NCBI GenBank assembly: GCA_028015205.1
Contig: CM051513.1
Coordinates: 46,442,841-46,506,840, forward strand
DNA length: 64,000 nucleotides
Direction of reading: 5' to 3'
From: Mytilisepta virgata
Lineage: Eukaryota; Mollusca; Bivalvia; Mytilida; Mytilidae
The notes under the pieces were generated by a model. The model ran no database searches. It saw nothing but the letters and a program-made list of their open reading frames with translations, and was not told the DNA's origin. This document shows, piece by piece, positions 14,501 through 24,475 of the stretch; within the stretch, counting starts at the first letter, position 1, and the number at the start of each line of letters is the position of its first letter. The position numbers and the translations under genes are program-made.

Positions 14501-17500
14501 AATATATGATCAATGACAAAGTGAAGTAAACACATACTAGTTCAAAAATGATGCATGAGTCATCTGACCTTGTTATATTTCCTTTAGTAGACTTAACTAA
14601 TCGTACTCAAAACATTATGGGAAAACCAACACGGTGATAGGCATCAATTATACTCAACAATAAAAAGTTAGTATGTATAGACGAAAATAAATTGTAATTT
14701 TGGCGATTACTGTTTCAACGTTGACAGGAAATGTTGTTAGTAAGAATGATGGGAACGATATAACTAATGAATTGATTTACACTTATCATACCATGTACGA
14801 AAGTATCAAACTGAAGAAATGACATAGTTTTTTTAGGAGTCGAGAAAATCTATTTTTGCGGTCTATTTGACCATGTTAACAATCATATTAATGTAGTCAC
14901 ATGACATCGTTTACAACAGGCAATAAAAATAAACACACCTATTATGCAAAAAAAAAAAATATGCAGCAGAAATACATTTTTATAGTATTACATTGCTCAA
15001 GACACCAAGATCACCAATTTTCAACCCTTGCTGTAGAACATTCACACTACCGTAATTATTGGAAATAGTATACCCCAATCCCGGGAGTAAGTGTTGGTTG
15101 AAACGAATAAATGGGTAAATGAAAAATTAACATGCACTATATGTATGTTGTCGAAAAAATACATTTTATTTGTACGAGCCTTAAAGGTTTACCGAGCATA
15201 TCTCACGGGGAGCACAAATAAAATGTTATTTTCGAACAATGTATATTTTGATAAATCTTTTATCAGGAAAGTCATGGGATATTTCTAGCTTGTTTTGAAA
15301 AGGAGAGTTAGGGAGGACGTGAAGTCATAAACACTCTGAACCAGAACATAATGTAAACTTTCATTGCAAGTGAAGACAGGGTACCAGGAGATGTTATTAT
15401 TCTACTGTACGAATATAGAAAGAAATATTCGACATCCTTTATTTTGGCTAGTAAATAGGTCAGCTGCATGATAGGATATTATATCATAACACTTTTGACT
15501 TAGAATCAATTCGGGCACTAAGTGGTTTATCTTAACGACTAGTGAAGGCTAACTAAGCCTATCAACAGTGTGGTTGACTTAAGCTAAAAGCTATATGTCA
15601 CATTCTCATTAAATTTTTCATGCAACTAGAAGAAGCAGATCTGTATCTGAATATCTCAAAAAATAATAATGTTTGTCACTTTAATACTTCCCGAAATATG
15701 GTGAATCAAATCTTAACCAAATAGATTTTTTAATAACTATATCGCATATAAATGCCACTTCAAACAATCTTATATTTACTCTTAAAATTATAAATTTTCC
15801 TGTCACAAATACGTATTACCATTTTAATTCTTATTTTATTGACAGAGGTAAATTTTATACTTCTTTTCTTGAGTATGATTACTATCTTGCTGGTTAAAAA
15901 TAAAATAAACATAACGTTGTGACGGCACCGTGCTATGAAATTAACTTTTTAGTGATTTACACACACGACATACATTTGAATGTTTTTTTTTTCTTTTGTT
16001 TTTTTTATTCACAAAGTACTATCCCTACATGTTCACTGCTCAAGTAAAACATACATGTTAGCAGCAATAACATATTGTTTAACACAAAATTCTGGTGATG
16101 GGTTTCTCAGAATTTAAGTGAAATTATCCAACCTTTTCGACAATTTGCACATAAACAAAAACACGTTTAAATTTTTAAACAGATTTCATAGAAGTTAAAT
16201 GTATAACTTGTTCAAATATTTAGATTTGCGTATGTAAAACACATTTTTTAGAAATCAGTAATAGAGCCCATTTACCTCCCAATGCAATACATACGGACAG
16301 AAAAGATATGATGGAAAAAATTATTGATACAAGATCCACACAAGCAGGTGACAAAAACTCAAAGAAAGGGACATGGATTGTATAATGTTTATATAATACC
16401 ACTTACCTTTCTGTTTCGGTGCTGTTATAAAAAAAGAGAAATATAAATATCATTATTTACACTATTAAAAATATATACAACTTTTATTATAATACACAGC
16501 CATTTTTTACTCCTTTGAAATTCAAGTTAAAATAACATAAATTCCACATGGTACTACCTATTCTAATTTTATGCTTTATATATCTAATGCCCATATAAAT
16601 CTGGACATATCGGTATTGTCTTTATAGGTAGCTCGCTGCTCAACGCCGACTGTGGGTAATCTACATTGATATATCAAGGAATTTAGACACTGAGCAATGC
16701 TTTCAGGTAGAAAAGAAAAGGCATATGGGTTAGCAAGTGTCAGGTGTACTGGTTTCGTTAGGAAGTGTCATTAGAATATCTATTAAATTATAATTTGGTT
16801 TCGTTAGCCAAATTATAATTTAATAGATATTCTTATACGGGGATAATAAATGTTTTTCTTTGATGGAGCTATATGTCTATCCGATAAGGTAGATTAATAA
16901 CGATAATACAAATATATTTATGTTTTCTTCGGTGCATAACGTAAATACTACAGCCAACCGACTATTTAATTTTCCTAGCATATTAAATATCTCTTTGGTT
17001 TGGTGCAGGTAAAAGTTCATCAAATAAGAGGACGCGTGTCAATACGTCATAACATTATATACAAGATAAGTTGTAACCTTCTGTTAAAAGCACATTGTAC
17101 GACGAATACACATGGTTGAGCGTGTAATGCACCAAATCACACTCACACGATTCACACGTTACACGCACAAGATTCGCACATTACACGTACAAGATTCGCA
17201 CGATACACGCACACGATTCGCACGTTACACGCACACCACACGATACACGATGTACGTTACACGAAAAACGATTTCCGATCGTGCGATTCATAATAATTGT
17301 GTTGGTAAGACACGAACGGAATATAACGAAACGAATTATTATATAATTAAATTTATGCCGGATATGAATAGCAGTGAAATATTGAAAATGCATTTGATTT
17401 TAAATAAATAAGCACGATGAAAGGAAGCCGGTTTTAAACGGTCCATATTTACCTTTTTTCATAAATAAAAAATATTTATTTGCATATGCAAATTTTTTAA

Positions 17501-20500
17501 TGGGAAATTTATCAAACTTTATAATAAAACTGTGAAATTATATTTTTAATTTATTACAAATCAAAAAACCTTTTCATGTTGTCATTACCCAATTAGCTAT
17601 GGCATATTAACCATTGATATTTAACCGCCAGATTTCTTAGGCAAATTAACAGGTAAATAGACATTGTATCTTCATAGGACCTCTAGTCCCTTGTCTAATT
17701 AGATGTTGTTTTAGCCCGATTAAACTTATGTAAAAGATGTATTATGAAAATATAAATTAACAAATGAAATTTGCCAAAGGATTAAAATCTTCGGCATATT
17801 TTACGAGTAATTTAAAATATTTTTTTTACAGACAAGTTAAAGTTCAAATTTATGTTTAATTTGCAAATGTTGCATGCAAGTTGTATCATCGTTTAGTTTA
17901 GGGAACATTTTATTTAAATAATTCTTTTCAAACAAAATAAATTGAATAATTTAAATTAGTAATAGGACAAAAATATAATCTGTTGCGGGATTATTATTAT
18001 CAGTATTTTCAAATATTTGACACAAATGAAGGTTCGTTCCTACAATATTTAATTCGAGTTCGAAATATGCTCCGATTTGAATTCACACGTTTTAACATCT
18101 GTTTCTACCAATGAAATCTCTTACACGTTGCACGATTTAAATCGCACGTTTATTACCACACGCACACGATTCGAACATTGCAAGCACGTGATTCACACTT
18201 TACACGCACAAGTTTCGCACGTTACACGATGTTTTTGTTGATTTAAACGTTCAACCAAGTATACATTATTAAAATGCAAAATTTGATGTTAATTCGATGT
18301 CAAAAATTTCAAAGCAAAAGTTCTTTAATTAATGTCGATAAAACAAAGCGAAATTATATGTGTTATATTTGAAATTGTAAACTTACATTGTAATAGATTT
18401 CACATATGTATATTAATATTAGACTGTAATTTTTAGTATTGTATGTTTGTCAATTATGTATTTTGTATTACATCACACAAATGTTATGATTATCCATAAA
18501 TTTGGTTTACTTTTTCCCATTCGTTCACATGTAATGTTTGGTACTAAGTAAGTTCATTTAAAAAAAAATCCAAATTAAAGTACAAAATCAAAATGAATAA
18601 AACTCAAAATTAAATTTCTCATGAATAATTGTTTGTTGCAAACAATTATTGTTACAATGCGGTCCCTGACTTTTCTTTATATGTTTGTGTATTCAAGTGA
18701 AAACAGGTTTCTTTTAATTTTGAAATAAAGATTTACGAGCTAAGTCATTTTCTGACCTGCGATTTATTTTGACAGATCTCAAATAAGACATGAGTTGTCA
18801 AGGATATAAATAAATTTAATTACAAACAGATCACATGTTTGACAGAATCAAAATATTGGATGCCTTTAGGTTATATCATATTCTGTTTTACTTAAAAATT
18901 AAAATTAAACAGGAATTTGTTTACATAAAATTGAAATGTCATGGCCATACATCTGTTGAACAAGTATTTAGTCTACAGTATCAGTCGGTTCAGACATCTA
19001 GCATGTTTCTTTTCACTAATAAGAACAAACGTTCGACATGTGATAAATATGTCTTCATGTTTTTATCCTTTGATCGCAGTACTTTGTGACAGTCGGTTAA
19101 AACAACGCTGGACAGAGTGCCCAGATTTAAATCGTTTTTTCGGGGAATATCAACGTGGCTTAAAAATATCAATAAAACTGTATCTGCTGGTTCCAAATGT
19201 TGTAAATATATATTGCCTTTTGAAATGCTTAGATGTTTCAAATTTTCTACATAGTTTTGTTTTTCTTTCTGATACTTGTATAAAATTTAATATCACCACA
19301 AATGAATATGACGTTGAAGTTAAAGATTGTAATAAACAATTAGAAAATTCTCGGGAGAAGCAATTTTAAGAAGTAAAGATTGATATTACACTCGAGTCAG
19401 ATAAATCTACCCATTCATAAATCATGTGGAAACAATGACACATTTGAGTCGACATCAAACAGTATCAATTCACTTCTATTTGTGAAATAAAATTGAATAA
19501 AAAATATTACAATTAAGACTTTATAAAAGGACTATTGTCTTGTATTTTGTCTAGAATGTGATTATTGCAAAAATGTTCGATGTACTGACATTATATGAAA
19601 GATTTTATCATACTTATGTAGGCGATACTCTTGTAGCAATACTACAGTTTTAATCTGGGTTTTGAAAACTGTGACATTGTTTTTAGTAACATAAAAAACT
19701 GGCTGGCATCAACATAATAAACGTACAACGACATATTAAGGAGCTTCAGGTACTATGAAAATACCATTGAGTTTTTTTTTTATATACACCTTTGATCAAT
19801 TTTTAAATTAGCAGATCTTAAAACACATATAGGTGCTGGAAATTTATTGTTCAATTCATGACGCCATTAACTTTGATTGCTTTAATGATGTATATAATAT
19901 TCAAGACGGCAAAGCATATTTGGTACCGATGAAGTAACACGAGCTATAGTATTATATAGACAAAACGAGACGTTAAAGCAAACCTATGTTAAAATACATT
20001 TTAAATTAATAGAAATATCAAACTTTAAAGTTCAAACATTGAAATATTATTACCCGAATATAATATTTAACTTCAAATTGAAATATATTCATTACAAATG
20101 AAATCAGAGATTATAATTATTCATGTTATTATAATTTAAAATTCTATCAAAAAGTTTGAATATTGTTTTTAAATTTCAGCTTTATATATTTCTTATACTC
20201 ATTGTTCATATTGATGAAATCAAATTTAGGCACATTTCCTCAGCTAGGTACTAGCTGTACCAACAATCCCCCTAGAAAAAACAATCCTAACGATACAGGA
20301 TGTTAATTTCAATACATTTAAATGGTTAAGTAATAGATATTAATTGATATTTTCTATGCAATGACGATCAGATAACAGATAAGAAGACGGAAAGCACATT
20401 TTTATGCTTGTGCGGACATGTCTAGATGGTAAGGATTTTTTTTGTTGTATGGAACTTTTATTAGAGTATAAGGAATTAAAGCCAAACATTTTTTTTCGTA

Positions 20501-21438
20501 TCATTATGATATATAAGAGCACGTACGTGATGTAGAAATTAAAAGTAATAAATAGTGAATGCGTAAAAATTCTCCTTTTTGTTACCGATAAAGTAACAAG
20601 AGCTCTAGTATTATTGTATAGCTATAAATTACGTAATCATATGTAATTTACAGGCGTTTCCTTTGGTAATAATTACTACCCTTTGAAAAAGCGAGTTAGT
20701 ATAGAATTTACATTATAATTTCTTATTAAACTACAAAAATAGTGTTTCGCATTTCGAATTGTACACAGAATGAGCTGATATGAACTAGTTATGAAACAAT
20801 ATGCCAATTTCATAATATATTCGGCATAATTTTCACAAAGTTATATAATGCGGTTATTTTTACTTTAAAAAAAATTATAATAAATTTAAATAAAATTATA
20901 TAGATAATCATAAAGTTTATAAATTTGTACTTACGTGGGGGAGCAACCACAGAAGCTGAAAAATTAATGAATTATTTTATTAAATATATAAGCTATAAAT
21001 ATTTAAGCCATAATATATGATACGCTTCTATAAAATTATCACCGAAATACACAAGCATGATGAGTTGTGTAGTAAATTAGGTATATGTGTTAGACATTGA
21101 TACTTTAAATAAATAATAATTTTGAAAATATTTCATTAAGAAGTCAGAGAAATTTTTTATTCATTTACTATATGTAATTTTTCCAACTTCCAAAGTATCC
21201 ACACAGGTATTTTACAAACACACTGTCGTCGAAAATTTCCCGAGGGCTGTGCGTTATTATTTTACTCTAAATATAACATGTCTCTAAAAGTTACCTGAAG
21301 TTTTAATTTAAAAATATTCTGAAAATAAAGTGGTAAAACAAGGACATAAATTTTACATTCACAGAAATAAAATTCGCTTCGTAAAATTTGTAATATCAAC
21401 TTACCCACAATGGTGGCTAAGAGGAGAATTGCCTTCAT
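1868..21438 (-). CDS. Secreted Pro/Val/Lys/His-rich protein built from about 21 coding exons, mostly phase-1 micro-exons
   Basis: Gene model read from splice sites; the span includes introns. The coding exons, in transcript order, are annotated individually below. Internal exon lengths are 21, 15, 12, 51, 36, 42, 78, 48, 12, 42, 36, 24, 42, 60, 60, 12, 30, 42 and 18 nt. All are multiples of three, all are phase 1 at both ends, and together they give 227 residues. The protein has an N-terminal signal peptide, then a basic region rich in P, V, K, H, R and I with no Cys, Trp or internal Met, then a Gly/Ser/Tyr-rich tail. This suggests an extracellular structural or matrix protein (shell, periostracum or byssus); the role is inference and I recognise no named family. 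Unbroken frame across 20 junctions with mostly GTAAGT-type donors makes chance assembly very unlikely. The C-terminal end is uncertain. Introns carry MITEs, a LINE 3' fragment and a hairpin. Confidence 0.8.
3032..3049 (-). CDS. Exon 20, 18-nt micro-exon (GAGGYG)
   Basis: Acceptor ATTTTGTAG, donor GTAAGT. Glycine-rich, matching the composition of the next exon. Confidence 0.66.
3892..3933 (-). CDS. Exon 19, 42 nt (HPVLNHRKVPYYPK)
   Basis: Acceptor TTTTACAG, donor GTAAGA. First appearance of tyrosine pairs, a transition towards the Tyr/Gly-rich tail. Confidence 0.75.
4535..4564 (-). CDS. Exon 18, 30-nt micro-exon (HPRNKVVTVD)
   Basis: Acceptor TTTTTACAG, donor GTAAGT. Confidence 0.7.
4950..4961 (-). 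CDS. Exon 17, 12-nt micro-exon (EPVA)
   Basis: Acceptor TTTTTCAG, donor GTAAGT. Flanking introns are 378 and 385 nt. Confidence 0.6.
5340..5399 (-). CDS. Exon 16, 60 nt (starts IEVPFDKPVPIV)
   Basis: Acceptor CTTACAG, donor GTAAGT. Ends EEITNVIR. Contains elements similar to exons 10 and 13, consistent with fusion or duplication of smaller exons. Confidence 0.76.
6274..6304 (+). repeat. Poly(G) run with one T, intronic
   Basis: Thirty G with a single T at 6293, 51 nt downstream (transcript sense) of exon 15. In the transcript it is a C-run inside the intron and could affect splicing or be an assembly artefact. Confidence 0.85.
6355..6414 (-). CDS. Exon 15, 60 nt (starts VHRDRPFPVENL)
   Basis: Acceptor GTTCTAG, donor GTAAGT. 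Ends VIRKKPRV. A 31-nt G-rich run (single T interruption) lies just downstream in the intron at 6274-6304. Confidence 0.75.
6654..6695 (-). CDS. Exon 14, 42 nt (QKIPKPIPRPELKI)
   Basis: Acceptor CTTATAG, donor GTAAGC. Dense KP/IP/RP alternation, which favours extended polyproline-like structure. Confidence 0.74.
7411..7434 (-). CDS. Exon 13, 24-nt micro-exon (VTNVIERL)
   Basis: Acceptor TTTTTAG, donor GTAAGT. The TNVI core recurs at the end of exon 16 (EITNVIR). Confidence 0.68.
7500..7640 (-). repeat. Intronic copy of the interspersed repeat also at 30605 and 57178
   Basis: Minus strand matches the segments at 30605-30822 and 57178-57390 (shared words include GATCAAAATGTTGGAAA, AATACGTCAATT-like and TGATGCACTGTA). 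Lies in the intron upstream of exon 13. Confidence 0.45.
7846..7881 (-). CDS. Exon 12, 36 nt (VIVKKPFKRVRT)
   Basis: Acceptor ATTTCCAG, donor GTGAGT. Six basic residues in twelve. Confidence 0.75.
8144..8185 (-). CDS. Exon 11, 42 nt (RPIVRHKTIAVPRP)
   Basis: Acceptor TTATTGCAG, donor GTAAGT. Strongly basic, with proline-flanked hydrophobic pairs. Confidence 0.77.
8768..9148 (+). mobile_element. TTAA-flanked MITE, family 2 (TIR AAGGATGCTCGCTGGTC)
   Basis: Begins TTAAGGATGCTCGCTGGTC and ends GACCAGAGATCATCCTTAA, so it has inverted ends inside a TTAA duplication. About 380 bp, non-coding, in the intron between exons 10 and 11. A reverse-orientation copy is at 37360-37758. Confidence 0.7.
9271..9282 (-). 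CDS. Exon 10, 12-nt micro-exon (VEVP)
   Basis: Acceptor TTTTAACAG, donor GTGAGT. The same tetrapeptide pattern (IEVP) opens exon 16. A LINE 3' fragment lies in the upstream intron and a TTAA MITE in the downstream one. Confidence 0.6.
9749..9923 (+). mobile_element. 5'-truncated non-LTR retrotransposon 3' end in an intron
   Basis: Reads CGGAGCACCTGGGTTCACTG then GTTTTTATAGGAGTTCGTG and continues to GCTCCTTAGGTATATTTGTCC. The same sequence occurs in reverse at 46064, 47105 and 49129, where the preceding part encodes RT-like residues. Sits antisense in the intron between exons 9 and 10. Confidence 0.6.
10371..10418 (-). CDS. Exon 9, 48 nt (VIKPIHKERTIVIKKP)
   Basis: Acceptor ATTTCAG, donor GTGAGT. 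Shares the IVIKKP pattern with exon 12 (VIVKKP), suggesting internal exon duplication. Confidence 0.75.
11218..11295 (-). CDS. Exon 8, 78 nt, longest internal exon
   Basis: Acceptor TAATTTTAG, donor GTACGT. Encodes 26 residues beginning KPKHIIHERPVTVF and ending EKPIIQHKR. Contains three histidines and repeated xP dipeptides. Confidence 0.75.
11407..11894. mobile_element. MITE with TTACCGTAAAT terminal inverted repeats
   Basis: The left end TTACCGTAAATGGAAATATT and the right end ATGTCCCAATTTACGGTAA are inverted with mismatches; inner parts also pair (TTTGGCG against CGCCAAA). About 490 bp, AT-rich, no ORF. In the intron between exons 7 and 8. Confidence 0.5.
12207..12248 (-). CDS. Exon 7, 42 nt (EVITVVDQEPYIIK)
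   Basis: Acceptor GTTTTGCAG, donor GTAAGT. More acidic than its neighbours. The following intron contains a MITE with TTACCGTAAAT ends. Confidence 0.72.
12349..12630 (+). mobile_element. MITE, family 3 (ends AAGGGGGTAC), intronic copy
   Basis: Starts AAGGGGATACC and ends GTACCCCCTT. The interior matches 28553-28831, including GAGAAGCTTGATTTCTCTTT. Lies between exons 6 and 7. Confidence 0.6.
12926..12961 (-). CDS. Exon 6, 36 nt (VPLLQQHPRVHT)
   Basis: Acceptor ATTTTCCAG, donor GTAATA, the least consensus-like donor among the internal exons. The following intron holds a TTAA-type MITE copy. Confidence 0.65.
13701..13751 (-). CDS. Exon 5, 51 nt (PVPKAVPHEEPVHVGNK)
   Basis: Acceptor TTTATACAG, donor GTAAGG. 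The PVP and PVHV motifs are typical of the composition of the whole protein. Confidence 0.75.
14068..14079 (-). CDS. Exon 4, 12-nt micro-exon (VHFQ)
   Basis: Acceptor ATTTTTCAG, donor GTGAGT. One of three exons of exactly 12 nt; such exons need special recognition because they are too short for ordinary exon definition. The peptide joins smoothly to exon 5 (VHFQ-PVPK). Confidence 0.6.
16407..16421 (-). CDS. Exon 3, 15-nt micro-exon (PPKQK)
   Basis: Acceptor TTATAACAG, donor GTAAGT. Five codons. Because it lies at the far end of a 4.5-kb intron, another small exon between exons 2 and 3 could have been missed. Confidence 0.6.
16773..16833. repeat. Perfect 26-bp inverted repeat with 9-nt loop
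   Basis: Left arm starts AGAATATCTATTAAATTATA and the right arm ends TATAATTTAATAGATATTCT; 26 bp each with no mismatch. Located in intron 2 of the micro-exon gene, so the pre-mRNA would form a long hairpin about 350 nt upstream of the 15-nt exon 3. Confidence 0.75.
17120..17255. repeat. Degenerate tandem repeat with CACGATTCGCACGTTACACG motif
   Basis: Several imperfect ~20-bp units of the form CACACGATTCGCACGTTA in intron 2. Reading frames through it are products of the repeat, not genes. A second cluster lies at 18121-18228. Confidence 0.6.
18121..18228. repeat. Second cluster of the CACG-rich intronic repeat
   Basis: Contains ACACGTTGCACGATTTAAAT, CACACGATTCGAACATTGC and TTTCGCACGTTACACGATG, clearly the same unit as 17120-17255, about 870 bp away. 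Confidence 0.55.
19996..20370 (+). repeat. Duplicated segment, copy A
   Basis: About 370 bp nearly identical to 24105-24475 in the same orientation, including TAGGTACTAGCTGTACCAAC and CAATCCCCCTAGAAAAAACAA. Copy A is in intron 2; copy B is beyond the promoter. Confidence 0.7.
20935..20955 (-). CDS. Exon 2, 21-nt micro-exon (ASVVAPP)
   Basis: Acceptor TTTTTCAG, donor GTAAGT. Completes the signal peptide and starts the proline-rich mature region. Intron 2 downstream is the longest of the gene (about 4.5 kb) and holds a perfect hairpin, two clusters of a CACG-rich repeat and one arm of a duplicated segment. Confidence 0.72.
21405..21438 (-). CDS. Exon 1 coding part: signal peptide start
   Basis: Encodes MKAILLLATIV plus the first base of the next codon (34 coding nt), followed by the consensus donor GTAAGT. 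Lys2 followed by a leucine/isoleucine-rich core is a typical signal-peptide start. The exon continues upstream as 5' UTR. With exon 2 the hydrophobic segment reads through ...TIVASVVA, so cleavage is likely just before the proline run. Confidence 0.8.
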
Positions 21439-21533
21439 TTTGTGTTCACCGAGATTGTAGCCGATGTGCAAGAGATTCCCAGAGAAGTATAAACTGCTAT
21501 GGCTTCAAAGCATTAAGAGGAATCTATTTTATG

Positions 21534-21541
21534 TATATATA
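21534..21541 (-). promoter_or_regulatory. TATA box of the minus-strand micro-exon gene
   Basis: On the minus strand the sequence reads GTGGTATATATACAT, with TATATATA about 95 nt upstream of the ATG at 21438. A start site about 30 nt downstream (near 21505) would give a 5' UTR of about 65-70 nt. TATA promoters are common on strongly expressed, tissue-restricted secretory genes. Position and motif are seen; activity is inferred. Confidence 0.55.
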
Positions 21542-21544
21542 CCA

Positions 21545-22776
21545 CGTCATAGAATTAGATAGCCCTATCATATAGAATAATACTTGTCTAATATTAAACG
21601 GTTTGTCAATCAGGTTTACACCCCTCCCTCTTACAACAAAATGGATATTTGAACACACCCCATGAGAGGGTCGGAGGGGATATTACTTAAAACAATTATA
21701 TACCACGTGAATAAAAGTTTAAAATGTTCAAAATGTTGGTTTTTACGAAAAAGAACAATCTATTATAGGGATAATGACTGAAAATAATATGCAAAAAAGG
21801 GTTTTAATAATCAAATATTATCATTATGAAAATCCTTTTCAGGGCCTATTTTGAGGTTCTATTGTCACTTATGAATATAAATGTCATATTCTAACTACTG
21901 CTTGACTAAATGACAGATCTATCAGAAACTATCCATCTATATAAGTATTTCAAATGTCATTTTTTTGTTTATATTGCCTCAGAGGATAGACACAACATAT
22001 AATTTTATACATAATGCAATTAAGATAAATAGCTAATTCGACATCGGACAACCCCATATAAGAATCCATCATAAAATACATAAATCTGATATTTCTGAAC
22101 AAGACAAATCATCTTCAAAAACCTTATAAACTGTTTGTCTATCTATTTATGCTGGAAATATTTATATAGGTATATTTTCGCGTTAGTATGAATTTGTAAT
22201 ATTTAATACCTAAATTAAAATTATTGCTGTTTATTAAAATAGAATAAAGTCTTTATAAAAGTTCCCAGCTGCCTGTTTTACAATTTAAAAGTGGATTTTA
22301 TATATGTATCGCAAATGAATTAAAGTACACGGATAAGGGCATTGAACGATTTATTGTGTGACGTTAATATTAATTTAAATAAGAAATGTCCACTATAAAA
22401 AAGAAAAGATATATCACATTCCATCTCCGTACAATACTGAAGAAAATTTTAAAACAAGATTTCAACTCGGATTATAGAAGCACTCAGATTATATATAAAT
22501 TATTAATATTAGTTAAATGGTCGGGACATTACAGCGTTAATACAGATCTGTTGGCTGAATTATCTGATTTATTTATACGATGTAATTTCAAATTTCTCTT
22601 GACTTTGTTTTAAAAATTTAAAATTGTATTCAGCTATTTTTTGTACGAAGCGTTCATTTAGTATTACAATTATAGTATCATGTATCTGGTTTAATTATAA
22701 GTTAAATCACAGCTCCTCGGTTATGTGAATAATGAAGAAACATTCACTTTTAAAATATTTGTACGTGAAAATATAT
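21545..22776. other. Upstream flank of the micro-exon gene, nothing recognised
   Basis: AT-rich sequence upstream of the TATA box. Open frames here are short with no family features. Regulatory elements may exist but I cannot identify them by eye. Confidence 0.4.
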
Positions 22777-23152
22777 TCCCACTGTTCTTGAAGTGTTTAA
22801 TTGGTGGGATAAAAATACATAATATCTTTAAACACTTCCCGGTGATTAAATTTCTACGTGGGAATTACCGCCCTTTTTTCTACAGTTATTGGAACGATAA
22901 ACTAGAGAAGTACCGAAATGACGTCTATGTAAACAAACTACATAGCAACGACATTTTCTTGAGGTTTTTGTCGAAAATCATAGGAGAAACAGATTATTCT
23001 TCAATTTACTCGTGAGTTATGGAATTTCTCCACCCTCAATAATTAAATTTTAGATTTTACCACGCTCGCTAAAGGCTCGCGTGTTGAAAATCGAAAATTT
23101 AACTATCTCGGGTTGAGAAATTCCATAACTCACTCGTACCTGAAGGACAATC
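22777..23152 (-). repeat. Hairpin repeat family, copy 1 (with ~73-codon conserved frame)
   Basis: Reverse-orientation copy of a ~380-bp repeat also at 35945, 55868 and 59964, with a short copy at 41325. One part is a long inverted repeat (GAGTTATGGAATTTCTCCACC against its complement, ~60-bp arms). The other contains an open frame with words IKFLRGNYRPFFYSY and VNKLHSNDIFLRFLSK, read on the plus strand here. Whether it is translated is unknown. Confidence 0.65.
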
Positions 23153-24104
23153 TATATTTATGATATGAGTTCAACTTTGTCTGAAAATGTAACTGTAAAT
23201 TTATATATTTGTATTTATTATGTCAATAAATTGTTTTGTAGTGACCTATTTAATTTTAAATAAATAAACTTCATTTAATCCAAAACATATTTAACTTTAA
23301 TTTATTCCTTTTTACAGTCATAAAGCTCACCTCAGGTAAATCTACAGACTATTAGATAAATACAGACCATCTTGTGAATTTCAAGTAATTGTTTTTCTTT
23401 AATTTTTCTAATAGATTGCAGATTAACCTAACCGCAGACCATGTTGGCCCCATACATTTATCAACATTGAAATGTTTATACACTCAAAACAGCGGCATTC
23501 CTCTCAGTAAAGAATATTTGATGTATTTCTGTGCATCAACCTCAATATTGTAGAGATCAAAAGTGAGCATATGAGGTGTTAAGTTAAACAATTTATTGTA
23601 GATTTTCTTTGTAAAACTTTTCCCATTTGAAAGACTTTGGTATTCTAGTGCTTTGCAGATTTACAGTTCACTGGTTTTAGCAACGTCATGGTCTCTGTCC
23701 ACAATAACTCTCAGACACAAATTCTGCCAGGGAGTAACTTTGTATATTACCAATAATACCTAAAGAAAGCAGATTTTTTTTTATTGGTTAGAACGAATTC
23801 TATCCCCAACAATTCACAAAAAGATATGACAGTAAAAGTTGTCTTCTCTGAAAATAGCGTTCTCTGATCAGAACTATCGTTGGAGAAATCCTGCTGTGGT
23901 GGATTTAGAGTTATAACGTTCTTTTGAATCAATTGGGAATTTTTTAAAAACCCCCAATGGTCAGTGCTAGCTATTACACTTGATGAATTTGTGAAAGTTG
24001 GACTTGAAAACTACATGAACAACCTTTTGTGATGTGTTTTAAAATTCATATGTTGCACAAGAAAGGTCTCATGTTGCCTTAAAGTACAAAAATAAGTTTA
24101 AAAA
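23153..24104. other. Intergenic, nothing recognised
   Basis: No splice-bounded coding exon, repeat unit or inverted structure was evident. Confidence 0.35.
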
Positions 24105-24475
24105 ATTCATTTTAAATTAATAGAAATATCAAACTTTGAAGTTCAAACATTGAAATATTATTAACCGAATATAATATTTAACTTCAAATTGAAATATATT
24201 CATTACAAATGAAATCAGAGATTATAATTATTCATGTTATTATAATTTAAAATTCTATCAAAAAGTTTGAATATTGTTTTTAAATTCCAGCTTTAAATAT
24301 TTCTTATACTCATTGTTCATATTTATGAAACAAAATTTAGGCACATTTCCTAAGCTAGGTACTAGCTGTACCAACAATCCCCCTAGAAAAAACAATTCTA
24401 ACGATACAGCATGTTAATTTCAATACATTTAAATTGTTAAGTAATAGATGTTGATATATTCTATGCAATGACGAT
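24105..24475 (+). repeat. Duplicated segment, copy B
   Basis: Direct copy of 19996-20370 about 4.1 kb away with few substitutions. Weaker related sequence with CCAGCTTTATACAT and CATATACTCATT follows at about 24650-24900, so this may be an interspersed family rather than a unique duplication. Confidence 0.7.

Noticed and set aside
17112..17411. 99-codon Thr/His/Arg-rich open frame
   Set aside because: Its first half is generated by the CACG-rich tandem repeat and its second half has no recognisable features.
18941..19369. 142-codon open frame on the plus strand
   Set aside because: No recognisable domain, lies within intron 2 of the micro-exon gene on the other strand, no splice or promoter context; likely chance in AT-rich DNA.
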